Of a stretch of DNA of 64,000 nt, positions 50,330 to 58,976 are shown one piece after another. The number at the start of each line of letters is the position of its first letter. Position 1 is the stretch's first letter. The notes beneath the pieces were generated by a model. The model made no database searches. It saw only the letters and a program-made list of their open reading frames with translations, and had not been told where the DNA came from. The DNA is from Hypericibacter terrae. GTDB taxonomy: Bacteria; Pseudomonadota; Alphaproteobacteria; Dongiales; Dongiaceae. Where the stretch lies: positions 3,647,570 to 3,711,569 of the forward strand of contig NZ_CP042906.1 of NCBI RefSeq assembly GCF_008728855.1, given 5' to 3'. A program made the position numbers and the translations under genes.

Positions 50330-51436
50330 TCACGCAACATCGACCAGCGAATAGCTGGTGCTGCGCCCTCCTCCTTCGTCCTTCACCAGTATCCCGCGCT
50401 CCAGCAGATCGGTAATGTCGCGCAGTGCCGTGTCCGGCGAGCACTTCTCGATCTTTGCCCATTTCGATGATGTGAGCTTGCCCTCGAATCCGTTGAGCAG
50501 CCAGTTCAGCATGTCGCGCTGGCGCTCATTCAGGGGATCGCCGGCATGTTTGTCCCAGAAGCGCGCCTTCTTCAGCACGCCCGCAAGAATGCCTTCCGCG
50601 CCGTCGAACGCCCGCGACAGGCACGCAAGAAACCACATCAGCCACTCGGTGATGTCGAGCTCACCCTTCTGAGTCCTTTCGAGAATGTCGTAGTACGCTT
50701 TGCGCTCCTGCCGGATTTGCGCGGACATGCTGTAAAAGCGCTGCGGGCTCTGCTCCGAGCGCGCAAGCTGCAAGTCGGCGATGGCGCGCGCGATGCGCCC
50801 GTTGCCGTCATCGAACGGGTGAATGGTCACAAACCATAAGTGCGCAATGCCTGCCTTGAGGACGGGATCGATGCTCTGCTCGTCCTTGAACCATTTCAAG
50901 AACGCCTGCATGTCGCCAGCAACGCGCGCCGCCCTCGGCGCTTCATAGTGCACGTGTTCGCGCCCCACAGGCCCCGAGATCACCTGCATCGGCCCCGACT
51001 TGTCATCGCGCCACGCGCCGACCGTGATCCGGTGCATCCCGCTACGCCCTGTCGGGAACAGCGCCGCATGCCAGCCGAACAGCCGCTCATCGGTGAGCTC
51101 CTCGCTGTACTTCTGGGTCGCATCGAGCATCATCTCGACGACGCCCTCCACGTCGCGATCCGCCGGAACCAGCCCGCCGATATCCATGCCCAGACGCCGG
51201 GCGATGGAAGAGCGCACCTGGTCGCGGTCGAGGATTTCACCCTCGATCTCGCTGGACTTCATGACTTCCTCGGTCATGGTCTGGAGCGTTGCCTCGCTAC
51301 GCAGGTCGAAGCCGAGCCCCTCCATGCGCCCGATCAGCCGCCCCTGACGGTGCCGCACGGCGGCAAGCGGCTCCGCCAGGACCTTGTGGTCCCAGCTTAA
51401 CTCCGGCCAGTCCGGCAGTTCATGGATATAGGACAT
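50330..51436 (-). CDS. Fic-domain AMPylator with DUF4172 and winged helix
   Basis: A 368-aa Fic protein. The N-terminal DUF4172 domain carries an inhibitory-helix type motif SSEIEGE at 61-67 ((S/T)xxxE(G/N)), placing it with N-terminally self-inhibited class II Fic proteins. The catalytic loop HPFDDGNGRIAR spans 206-217 and is intact, so it should AMPylate target proteins. The C-terminus has a winged-helix segment (LTSSKWAKIEKCSPDTAL, then RDITDLLERGILVKD). ATG 51436 is used; an upstream ATG at 51481 would run through the operator repeats. The winged helix may bind the repeats in its own promoter. Confidence 0.92.
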   Translation of the reverse strand: MSYIHELPDWPELSWDHKVLAEPLAAVRHRQGRLIGRMEGLGFDLRSEATLQTMTEEVMKSSEIEGEILDRDQVRSSIARRLGMDIGGLVPADRDVEGVVEMMLDATQKYSEELTDERLFGWHAALFPTGRSGMHRITVGAWRDDKSGPMQVISGPVGREHVHYEAPRAARVAGDMQAFLKWFKDEQSIDPVLKAGIAHLWFVTIHPFDDGNGRIARAIADLQLARSEQSPQRFYSMSAQIRQERKAYYDILERTQKGELDITEWLMWFLACLSRAFDGAEGILAGVLKKARFWDKHAGDPLNERQRDMLNWLLNGFEGKLTSSKWAKIEKCSPDTALRDITDLLERGILVKDEGGGRSTSYSLVDVA

Positions 51437-51540
51437 GATCTCCGCGCCTTCTGCGGTGATTATGCCCTCTATTCTCCGCACCGGTCAAGGACAATCTCCG
51501 CGCATCATGCGGAGATTATCACTACTATTCCCCGCAGATT
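51437..51540 (-). promoter_or_regulatory. Fic promoter with GCGGAGA repeats and palindrome
   Basis: On the minus strand TTGACC (51483-51488) and CATAAT (51459-51464) are 18 bp apart. Around them GCGGAGA(A/T)-type boxes recur, near 51437, 51473, 51509 and 51531 (the last as GCGGGGA). A perfect 9-bp inverted repeat AATCTCCGC/GCGGAGATT spans 51493-51517 just upstream of the -35. This is a good candidate operator set for the winged-helix part of the Fic protein. Confidence 0.65.
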
Positions 51541-51588
51541 TAGCGTGGGCGAGGAAATTGGGCGACTCCCGGCCTCTCAGCGCCGTTC

Positions 51589-51634
51589 TTGACTTACCAT
51601 CCTTATTTTCGTATTCAATCGTAAATACGTATTT
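51589..51634 (+). promoter_or_regulatory. Promoter with palindromic operator
   Basis: TTGACT (51589-51594) and TATTCA (51612-51617) are 17 bp apart. The perfect palindrome AAATACGTATTT (51623-51634) covers the expected transcription start. The ribosome site AGGAG and ATG 51652 follow. The arrangement suggests repression of the downstream gene, possibly by its own product. Confidence 0.6.
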
Positions 51635-51651
51635 CCGCATAGGAGACCAAA

Positions 51652-52236
51652 ATGCCTCAGATTACGATCGACAGCACGACATACGAGCGGCTTCAGCGCC
51701 ACGCCAAGCCGTTCGTCGATACCCCGGACACGGTGATCAACCTTGCCCTCGACGCGCTCGATCGGTTGTCCGCACGCCCTGCCGCTTCAAGCGGCGCGGC
51801 AGCCGAGTCCGAGCGGCGGATCGACCCGCGCCTCCTACCCAGTCTGACACACACGAAGGTGCTGGATGCATCGATTGGCGGAGAGCTGATCCCGAAGGCG
51901 AACTGGAATTTGCTGCTGGATGAAATTCTGCGCCGCGCGATGAAACGCCTCGGCCGTTTTGAGGACCTGCGCAAACTCTGCCCCGTGAACATGGTCAAGG
52001 GGCGCAAGGAGGATGAAGGCTACAGCTACCTTCCCGACATCGATCTGTCGGTGCAGGGCCAGGACGCGAACGCAGCCTGCCGGACGGTGGTGACGGCGGC
52101 GCAGGGGCTCGGGATCGCGCTCGATATCGGTTTCATGTGGCGTCCCAAGGAAGGGGCGACGCACCCCGGCGAACGGGCGCGGATCCGGATTTCGCCTCAG
52201 GCCGGGGCCGCTCCCGAGAGACAGACGGCGGCATGA
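51652..52236 (+). CDS. Small protein with RHH/SeqA-like N-terminus
   Basis: A 194-aa protein with AGGAG before ATG 51652. The first ~45 residues (MPQITIDSTTYERLQRHAKP, then PDTVINLALDAL) have the strand-helix-helix pattern of SeqA-N or RHH DNA-binding modules. A linker precedes a second domain with WNLLLDEILRRAMKRLG and RKEDEGYSYLPDIDLSVQGQ, which I do not recognise; such proteins recur beside restriction genes. With the palindromic operator upstream it is likely autoregulatory. Its TGA overlaps the ATG of the decayed gene that follows. Confidence 0.65.
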   Translation: MPQITIDSTTYERLQRHAKPFVDTPDTVINLALDALDRLSARPAASSGAAAESERRIDPRLLPSLTHTKVLDASIGGELIPKANWNLLLDEILRRAMKRLGRFEDLRKLCPVNMVKGRKEDEGYSYLPDIDLSVQGQDANAACRTVVTAAQGLGIALDIGFMWRPKEGATHPGERARIRISPQAGAAPERQTAA

Positions 52237-52453
52237 TCGATATCACTCAGACCGTCGGGATATTGGCGTATGGCTCGCTGATCGACGACCCCGGCGAGGA
52301 AATAGCCGGCGCCATCATCCGCATGACGGCAGACATTCTCACGCCCTTCAGCATTGAATTCGCGCGGCGGAGCCGAAGCCGCGGCGGCGCGTGCCAGACG
52401 GCGGCAGTCCCGTCCTGGGCCGGGTTGGAGTCCGCGTTTGGCCACGTATGTAG
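52233..52453 (+). pseudogene. Frameshifted gamma-glutamylcyclotransferase-like gene
   Basis: From ATG 52233 (ATGA overlap with the previous gene) the frame reads TVGILAYGSLIDDPGEEIAG, then TPFSIEFARRSRSRGGA, as in GGCT-fold proteins, with the YGSL substrate loop. After that the frame becomes unrelated. Two bases over, VPDGGSPVLGRV continues as expected, then stops with TAG at 52451. Thus a small indel broke the gene and the rest has been lost. The loss point is close to the 3' end of the leftward nuclease operon. Confidence 0.65.
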
Positions 52454-52546
52454 CGCCGCCCCCGGTCGCGAGGGATATGATGTTTCATCTGCCTGGGGTC
52501 TCTGCGTCTTCTTACCTGGCAATGGATAAGTCGCTAGCGACCTCCA

Positions 52547-53311
52547 TCAACGGAAGACATGGAGTCGATGCCAGTCGAGATAGGGACCATGCGATGGGAC
52601 TAAGGCTTTGACTGCCGCTGGAACGTGGAGCCCCAGGACCACCCGCGCTGCCTCATCGAGGCGCTCCGAGACCAGCACCATACCGTCCACCGCCACGCCA
52701 ATCAGGCCGGCGTCGAAGGCCGCATCAAGATGCGCGGCAAGCAGCAGGCCGTTATAGACGTCGAGCCGCTCGGCGTCGCTCTCGCATTTGGCCCAAGGCT
52801 TGGCATGACTGGCGCGCAAGAGCTCAGGCACGGCGAGGCCCGTGATGGCGCAACAGCCGCGCCAGTAATCCATCAGGGCGCCGCGATAGACATCCTGCCC
52901 GACGCGCTGGATCACCAAGCGCTCGGCCTCTGTGCTTCGCGGCAGATTGCGGGTCTCTGATTCGAACCGGCGCAGCGGCGCTTCGGGCAAGGAACGCGCC
53001 AGGCGCCAGATGTCGCGGACGAGATCGTGCAGCGGTGCCGTATCGTCAACGACAAAGGTTTGAAACCCAACCGGCGAGGGCGGCACAGCGTCCACGGGCC
53101 AGCGTGACCAGCGCCGGGCAAGATCGGCCACAACCCCGGCATGATCGGTCGCCACCAGGTATTGGCCTGCGGCCGTGGTGAGGCGGAGCGCAGCCGGCGC
53201 GCCCAGGCTTTCGAAAGCGAGCCAGCCATCATGCTCGCCGCGCGCAATGCCGAAGCCCTCATCGACGGCGGCCTTCTCCAGGCGGATCCGATCGAAGGCG
53301 GCGAGGGTCAT
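52547..53311 (-). CDS. HNH endonuclease
   Basis: A 254-aa protein whose C-terminal ~110 residues form an HNH_2-type nuclease domain. The motif is RASHAKPWAKCESDAERLDV and NGLLLAAHLDAAFDAGLI, with the ββα-metal histidine in SHAKPW and the N/H in NGLLLAAHLD. The N-terminal ~130 residues (RLTTAAGQYLVATDHAG, DTAPLHDLVRDIWRL) form an unknown specificity or partner domain. The ATG overlaps the stop of the DUF262 gene by four bases (ATGA at 53308-53311). It is the last gene of the defence operon. Confidence 0.88.
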   Translation of the reverse strand: MTLAAFDRIRLEKAAVDEGFGIARGEHDGWLAFESLGAPAALRLTTAAGQYLVATDHAGVVADLARRWSRWPVDAVPPSPVGFQTFVVDDTAPLHDLVRDIWRLARSLPEAPLRRFESETRNLPRSTEAERLVIQRVGQDVYRGALMDYWRGCCAITGLAVPELLRASHAKPWAKCESDAERLDVYNGLLLAAHLDAAFDAGLIGVAVDGMVLVSERLDEAARVVLGLHVPAAVKALVPSHGPYLDWHRLHVFR

Positions 53312-54630
53312 GACCTGGCGCGCCGGCGGCCGCGCTTGGCGCCCTTTGCGGAATTATGCTCGCGACACATTAGCGCCGCATTGTCGAGCGCGCTCCGCCC
53401 ACCCTTGCTGTGTGGGTTGATGTGGTCGATCGTGAAGTCGTCCCAGGTCAGTTTCTTTCCGCAAGTTTTGCAAGTCCTGTTTGTGGCGTTATTCCAGATG
53501 ATGCGGCGCTGCTCGGAGGTGAAACCGCGCTGGGCGTCCTTGCGGGCGAACAGACTTCCCAGGATGCCGCGCAGCATATCCTCGCGCTTGCGGCGCTGGG
53601 ACACATCGTCGGTCATCTGGGACACCGTCAGGAGGTATTCCCGATAAAGCTCCTGATGCGGGCCGGCGCCCTGCGCCTTGCGCTGCCGTTCCCGCATCTC
53701 GTCCACTTTGCTTCCGAAGCTCTGCAGCAGGTCCCAGGCCAGCCTGTTGCGCCGCTTGTCGGTCAGGATCATATGCTCCGCCTCGAACTTGCCGATGAGG
53801 ACGGCGAGCGAGTAGAAGTCGTTGGCCTGCCGGAAGCGGCTCGATTTCAGGTGCGGGAACATCCTGCCGACGCGGTTGAGCGTCGTGGTCACCAGCCGCA
53901 CCGCCTTCTGGATTTGCCGGCCGTCGAAAGATTCGGTGGCCATGACGCGATCCAGTGCCGTGCGGCGGTTCAATACGTCGCCCTGGTGCAGGGAAAGCAT
54001 CAGCTCGCAGATCAGCTCGACATGCTTCATCCGGCTGAGCTGTCCCGCGCTCAGGATGCCATGGCGCCTGAAATAGGGCTCGAACTTCCCAGCCACCTTG
54101 GCCGCCGCCTTGAGGAAGGGGCTCCGGTAGTATTTGGCGTGGCGCTGCTCCTGGCGGGTCAGCGCCTTGCCGGTCGAGTTGATGCGGACGAAGACGTCGA
54201 TGATGTCGCCGATATCGCCGTCGACCTCGATCACCGGCAGCTCGTAGCCGGTAATCCGGTGCTGGAGCTGCTTTCGTTTCAGCAGGGGCCAGTCGACGGC
54301 CTGGACAGGGCCGCCCTCGTCGAGTGCGGCTCGTGCTTCAAAACGCGGCCTCATGGCGCCTGTGAACATGAAGATCGACTCCAGCCGCTGCTTGCCGTCG
54401 ATGACGTCGTACACCAGCCTGCCGCCTTCCTGCCGCTTGTAGAGGAAGATCGCCGGCAGCGGATAGTTGCGCAGGATGCTCTCGATCAGCTTGGCGCGGT
54501 CCCGTGGGCTCCAGACGGATTGCCGCTGAAAGCCGGGCTCGAGGTTCAGGTGATCGTCCTCATAGAGGTTGACGAGATCGAGAACGCTCTTGGTCGTCGT
54601 CTTGTGGGTCAGTCCCCCCTTGGTCAGCAT
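53308..54630 (-). CDS. DUF262 plus HNH nuclease (GmrSD-like)
   Basis: A 440-aa protein with an N-terminal DUF262 (ParB/sulfiredoxin-like) domain: LEPGFQRQSVWSPRDRAKLI, YPLPAIFLYKRQE and DVIDGKQRLESI are its hallmark motifs. The C-terminus is an HNH domain with four-cysteine-like CKTCGKKLTWDDFTIDHINP and HSKGGRSALDNAALMCREHN. DUF262-HNH proteins include the GmrSD/BrxU type IV restriction enzymes, which cut modified DNA in an NTP-dependent way. It follows the methyltransferase by about 30 bp. The combination suggests restriction linked to the neighbouring DNA modification. Confidence 0.9.
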   Translation of the reverse strand: MLTKGGLTHKTTTKSVLDLVNLYEDDHLNLEPGFQRQSVWSPRDRAKLIESILRNYPLPAIFLYKRQEGGRLVYDVIDGKQRLESIFMFTGAMRPRFEARAALDEGGPVQAVDWPLLKRKQLQHRITGYELPVIEVDGDIGDIIDVFVRINSTGKALTRQEQRHAKYYRSPFLKAAAKVAGKFEPYFRRHGILSAGQLSRMKHVELICELMLSLHQGDVLNRRTALDRVMATESFDGRQIQKAVRLVTTTLNRVGRMFPHLKSSRFRQANDFYSLAVLIGKFEAEHMILTDKRRNRLAWDLLQSFGSKVDEMRERQRKAQGAGPHQELYREYLLTVSQMTDDVSQRRKREDMLRGILGSLFARKDAQRGFTSEQRRIIWNNATNRTCKTCGKKLTWDDFTIDHINPHSKGGRSALDNAALMCREHNSAKGAKRGRRRARS

Positions 54631-54657
54631 GTCCTCTCCCCTTGACTGCCTTCCTCT

Positions 54658-57600
54658 TCAGATGGTGCCCAGCCGATCCCAGGCTTCGAGGACCAGACGG
54701 CGGGTGCGGTATTCTCCGAACTGAGCTTCCTCGTTCTTCTTCAGCACGCGGAAAGTCTCGGAGGGATAGTCCGGTCCCTTCACGTCGGCGGGATCGAGGA
54801 TGTAGCGCAGCTCGTCCCGGCTGAGTCCGTATTTGCGCGCGAAGAAGGCGTCGAGCTCGGCGCGCAGCAGCGCGCGGCGGTCTTCGTCCCAGGGGAATGG
54901 CTTGCCCTCGTAGCCGAGATCCTCGGCCCAGGGGCGCATGGCGCGGCTGGTGTAGGTGAGTTTGAGGATGCGAGAGGCGACGAAATCAACATCCCGCGCT
55001 TCAAACTTGGACGGCTGGATGACTGCGAACTGCTTAAGGTAGCTGTATGTGAGGTGAGTGCCGCCGATTGATAACCTCGCGATATAATCGAACGTAAGTG
55101 ACGTCCACATCGCAAGCGACGCCGCGGCAAGCTTTGGAGACACCTTGAGATAGAGGAGCGGAAGCGTGTGACCGACTCCCACCTTCGGAAACACGCTGGC
55201 AATCACTGTCCGCTCGTCGGTTGAGCGGCAGATGTCGCGCCAACCCATAAGCCAGTGAGGCTGCTTCCTGCCCATCAAGGCCTCAACGAGGTCAAGCGGA
55301 TCATGCGGCGCCCCGGCAAGGAAGTCGAGATCATCGGCATCGAGCGGGGTCTCGCGTTGTGCTTCCCTGCCGGCCTTTTCAGTCTTCGGATTTTTGAGAA
55401 ATCGTTCTGGCGACGCGCCCAGCGCCGCGTGCCAGTCGTGCCGCCGCCCCAGGATGTGCATGAGGTCGGCTTCCCGCGCCGGGCGTCCCTCGATTGCCGG
55501 CAAGGCACCCGCCAGCCATTCCGCCAACGTCTTCAGGCAGCGGTCCGGATCTTTGCCGCGATAGGCGCGCTTGAGGCTGGCCGGCAGCCGCGCCGCGCGC
55601 AGCTTCACCTCCGCCTCCGGCACCCAATAGCGGGGAGTCGGCTCGAAGCCGGGATCCTGCTTCTCCGCCAAGATCACGTCGCAAGCGCTGTCGTCGCCCG
55701 CCTCGCCCTCCGGATAGGTTGCCCAGCGATGATCGAAGTGATGGATCATCTTGGCCTCATAGAGTGGCACCCGGCGCTCGAGGCCCGCCCTGCTCTCCCG
55801 CGCCCAGTTGACGCCGTCGCGGGACCAGCCGCCCGCTTCGAGCTGCCGGACGCCGGTGAACAGATCGGAGTCGCCGGACATATCGAACATGCGCTGAAAC
55901 GAGATGCCCCAGGGATTGCTGTCGCCGTCCGGATCATCCGGTCGCTCCTCGATCAGGACCGGCGTGCTCTGATGGATCCTGGCGGCCAGATCGGCATCCG
56001 CCCGGGATCGAAAGATCGGCGCGGTTCTGGTGTTGGGATTGAGCAGCCTGATCTGCGGGGCGGTTAGATCGAAGAAGCGTTCTTTCTCGTCAAGCTCCGA
56101 CGTCTGCCTAATAAAGCAGACGAACTGGGCAGGCCGATTACTTGTACCCCCGCGTCCCAGGACCGTGAGAAGGCAGAATTTGAACCGGGCATGGCCGATA
56201 CGGTCGAAGAACCCCATGCCCGTCTGGAAATCGAACAAACTGATCAGCCGGGAATTCTCGACCAGATCGCCAAAGAAGGCAGACGTGGAGCTGTCGGTTG
56301 CGATTCCGGTCGGAACGATCGCACCGGCGCGCCCCTCGCCCCGCGCCAGACGCGAGAAATGCTCGGCGAACAGCGCATAGGTGTTGACGTCGCCTGTGCC
56401 GGTGAGGGGATAACGCCCCGAGTTTCGCGCATATTCGGAGGCGGCCTCGGCGCTGCGCTTCGCGAACTGGAAATCGGCGTAGAGTCGCCCTTCGGGGGAA
56501 TCTGCCGGCGCCTTCGCGAGTACCGCGATGAGCCGGGTTCGCGCCGCTTTGTTCTGCGCATTGGCGATCTCGGGCGAGCGCGCGGCGAAAAATTCCTGCT
56601 CCTGGAGCTTGATGCGCTCCCAGGGTGGATTTCCGATGACCGCGTCGAACCCGCCCCTGGCGAAGACCTGGGGAAACTCGAGCGGCCAATGGAAAGCGCC
56701 GACGCGCTGCGCGATGTCGTCCGCCGCGGCGACCAACGGTCCGTAGGGCGTCTCCCCGCGAGCAGCTGCCCAGACATGGTCGGTCAGCGGCATGGTGGGC
56801 CGCGCCAGCTCCGCTCGGCCCGGCACCTGCCCGGCCTTCGGCGCGAAGAAGGCGCCGACATAGCAGTCGCAGGCGGTCTTGAGATTGAACCAGGTCTTTC
56901 CGCCATGGAGCTTCTCGAAGGCGGCGCGCTTGGCGGCGATCTCCTCCAGCGTGTCTTCCGGCAAATCGATCAGCGCGCGGGCGGCGTCGATCAGATCAGC
57001 CGGCGGCTTCAGCTCGCTCAGCAGGCCCGTGGCACCCTTGCCCTCGCGCTGCTCGCGATTGAAACGGGCATAAGTCCCAGCCACCTCCTTGTCGTCGCCG
57101 GCCAGCGGCTCGTAGGCCTCGTCCGGAATGCCAGCACGCAACATCCCGAGATCGAACACCCCGATGAGACTGTCGCCGCAGCGGATATGGCTGTCGAGGA
57201 AGGTCAGCGGCTTGCCGGGCTCCAGCGCCTCGATCCAGAGCGCCACCTTGCAGAGTTCGACCGCCATGGGATTGCGGTCGACGCCATAGATGCAGTGTGC
57301 GACCACGTCGCGGAGCGCATGCTGGAACTCGGTCTGGGCGATGGCGCCGGGGCTGCGTAGCCTGGCGATGCGTGCGGCGGCGCGGCGGGCGGCGCCGAGC
57401 AGGAAATGGCCGGAGCCGCAGGCAGGATCGAGGATCGCGAGCTTCAATATCTCGCTGGCCGCGTCTTGCGGGTTGCGCGCCTCGGCGGCATCCAGGACCG
57501 GGTCCAGCGCGGAATCCAGCAACAGCTTCACCAGCGCGTCGGGCGTGTAGTAGCTGCCGCTGGTCTTGCGGAGGTTGCCCTTGGTCTCGTCGCCTTCGGC

Positions 57601-58965
57601 GAAGCGGAAGCTGCGAGTGCCGGCCTCGGCCCGCGGTGTCAGCTCCAGCAGGCTTTCATAGACCGAGCCCAGCTCCTCGGTCTCCATGTCGCGCCAGTTG
57701 ACCCGGGTCAGCGGCTGGCCCTCGGGGTGGAACCAGGCCAGCCGAAAGACCGCCGCCAGCAGGCGCCGGTTCTCGATGTGCGCCTTTTCGAGATGGGGCA
57801 GAGCGCCCGGGGCGAAGAGACCGCCCAGGGCGGGCAGGCCGAGCCGGGCCTCGCCACGAGCAAGGCCCCTGAAGCCCGCCTTCAGCCCCTCCCACGCGTC
57901 GCCATGCCGGTCCCAGGCGATTCGGCGCATGGCGCGCTCCCGCAGCCGGCCGACGGCATAGCCCTCGGCATAGATCCGCTTCGCGGCCTCGGCTGCCCCC
58001 GGCGGATGGAGCAACCCACGATCCTCTGCGGCGAAGAGAAAGATCAGGCGGTAGACCAGGCGCAGCAGTTCCTCGAAGTAGCCCTGGGCGGTCAGGCTTC
58101 CGTCCGCCAGCTTAGCGAGCAGCGCGTCATTGTCGCGATGTTCAATGAAGCCCTGGCCGAGCTCCAGGATCGCGGCCTCAAAGCCCTCGCGAAGCTTCTC
58201 ACGGGCCGCGACGCCCTCGCTGCGGCCACGCTCGCGCCAGCGCTCCAGGGCGCAGTCGGAGACGACGGCGTCGGCTGCGCCGAAGCGGCTCTGATGAATC
58301 AGGAGCCAAAGTGCCGAGAAATCGGCGAAGAGGCCGCCGCCGAAGATCTCGGCCAGGTCGGCCTCGATCCAGGCCGGTCGGGTGAGGCTGGCATTGTCCC
58401 GCATCAGCCGCAGGGTCAGCCCGTCGGTGGCGATGCCCCAGAGGGCAGTCGGCGCCGCATTCAGATATTCCTGCAGCAGCAGGGTCGCCGACCGGCGGCG
58501 CGTGCCGTCGCCGAACTGGGGCAGGCTCTCGTCGATGCCGGGCCGATGTGCGCTTTCCTTCGGTGCCGGCGCAATGACAACGGGCACGCGACCGCCCAGC
58601 GTGGCATGCCGCACCGGGAACACCCTTTCGCCGAGGGTCAGCACCGGGATCGGCGCCAGCGTGTCGAAGCCGAAGCATTCGCGCAGCAGCTCCAGCATGA
58701 AGGCTTCGGAAGCCGACGGGTTCTGAGATCGCGTCGCCTCGAAACGCGCGAAGAGCGCCTCGCCGATGCGGTAGAAACGCGCGATCTCGTCGCGCAGCTT
58801 CAGGCCGGGCTTGATCGCATAGCCCGCCTCGGTTTGGTCCGGGCTGTCGAATGCGGCGATGCGTACCACCATGTCGGGGGTCAGCAGCGCCCCGACGATC
58901 TCGATCGCCGCGAAATCGAGCCGCGCCTGGCGGCGTCGGGGGCGAAGGCGGGCGGTTGCGGCCAC
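54658..58965 (-). CDS. Large N6-adenine DNA methyltransferase (DrmMI/PglX-like)
   Basis: A 1435-aa protein of the Eco57I/PglX/DrmMI type. SAM-binding motif I is LDPACGSGHFLLGAA near residue 512 and catalytic motif IV is VIGNPPWERIK near 775. The target-recognition part extends to the C-terminus (RLSIGGTHLTYSYLKQFAVI, DLGYEGKPFPWDEDR). The N-terminal ~450 residues are helical and may hold interaction or nuclease-like domains, though no clear PD-(D/E)XK site is seen. DISARM uses such a methylase to mark self DNA. It starts 11 bp after the helicase gene's end, on the same strand. Confidence 0.9.
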   Translation of the reverse strand: MAATARLRPRRRQARLDFAAIEIVGALLTPDMVVRIAAFDSPDQTEAGYAIKPGLKLRDEIARFYRIGEALFARFEATRSQNPSASEAFMLELLRECFGFDTLAPIPVLTLGERVFPVRHATLGGRVPVVIAPAPKESAHRPGIDESLPQFGDGTRRRSATLLLQEYLNAAPTALWGIATDGLTLRLMRDNASLTRPAWIEADLAEIFGGGLFADFSALWLLIHQSRFGAADAVVSDCALERWRERGRSEGVAAREKLREGFEAAILELGQGFIEHRDNDALLAKLADGSLTAQGYFEELLRLVYRLIFLFAAEDRGLLHPPGAAEAAKRIYAEGYAVGRLRERAMRRIAWDRHGDAWEGLKAGFRGLARGEARLGLPALGGLFAPGALPHLEKAHIENRRLLAAVFRLAWFHPEGQPLTRVNWRDMETEELGSVYESLLELTPRAEAGTRSFRFAEGDETKGNLRKTSGSYYTPDALVKLLLDSALDPVLDAAEARNPQDAASEILKLAILDPACGSGHFLLGAARRAAARIARLRSPGAIAQTEFQHALRDVVAHCIYGVDRNPMAVELCKVALWIEALEPGKPLTFLDSHIRCGDSLIGVFDLGMLRAGIPDEAYEPLAGDDKEVAGTYARFNREQREGKGATGLLSELKPPADLIDAARALIDLPEDTLEEIAAKRAAFEKLHGGKTWFNLKTACDCYVGAFFAPKAGQVPGRAELARPTMPLTDHVWAAARGETPYGPLVAAADDIAQRVGAFHWPLEFPQVFARGGFDAVIGNPPWERIKLQEQEFFAARSPEIANAQNKAARTRLIAVLAKAPADSPEGRLYADFQFAKRSAEAASEYARNSGRYPLTGTGDVNTYALFAEHFSRLARGEGRAGAIVPTGIATDSSTSAFFGDLVENSRLISLFDFQTGMGFFDRIGHARFKFCLLTVLGRGGTSNRPAQFVCFIRQTSELDEKERFFDLTAPQIRLLNPNTRTAPIFRSRADADLAARIHQSTPVLIEERPDDPDGDSNPWGISFQRMFDMSGDSDLFTGVRQLEAGGWSRDGVNWARESRAGLERRVPLYEAKMIHHFDHRWATYPEGEAGDDSACDVILAEKQDPGFEPTPRYWVPEAEVKLRAARLPASLKRAYRGKDPDRCLKTLAEWLAGALPAIEGRPAREADLMHILGRRHDWHAALGASPERFLKNPKTEKAGREAQRETPLDADDLDFLAGAPHDPLDLVEALMGRKQPHWLMGWRDICRSTDERTVIASVFPKVGVGHTLPLLYLKVSPKLAAASLAMWTSLTFDYIARLSIGGTHLTYSYLKQFAVIQPSKFEARDVDFVASRILKLTYTSRAMRPWAEDLGYEGKPFPWDEDRRALLRAELDAFFARKYGLSRDELRYILDPADVKGPDYPSETFRVLKKNEEAQFGEYRTRRLVLEAWDRLGTI

Positions 58966-58976
58966 GATCTCTCCCT

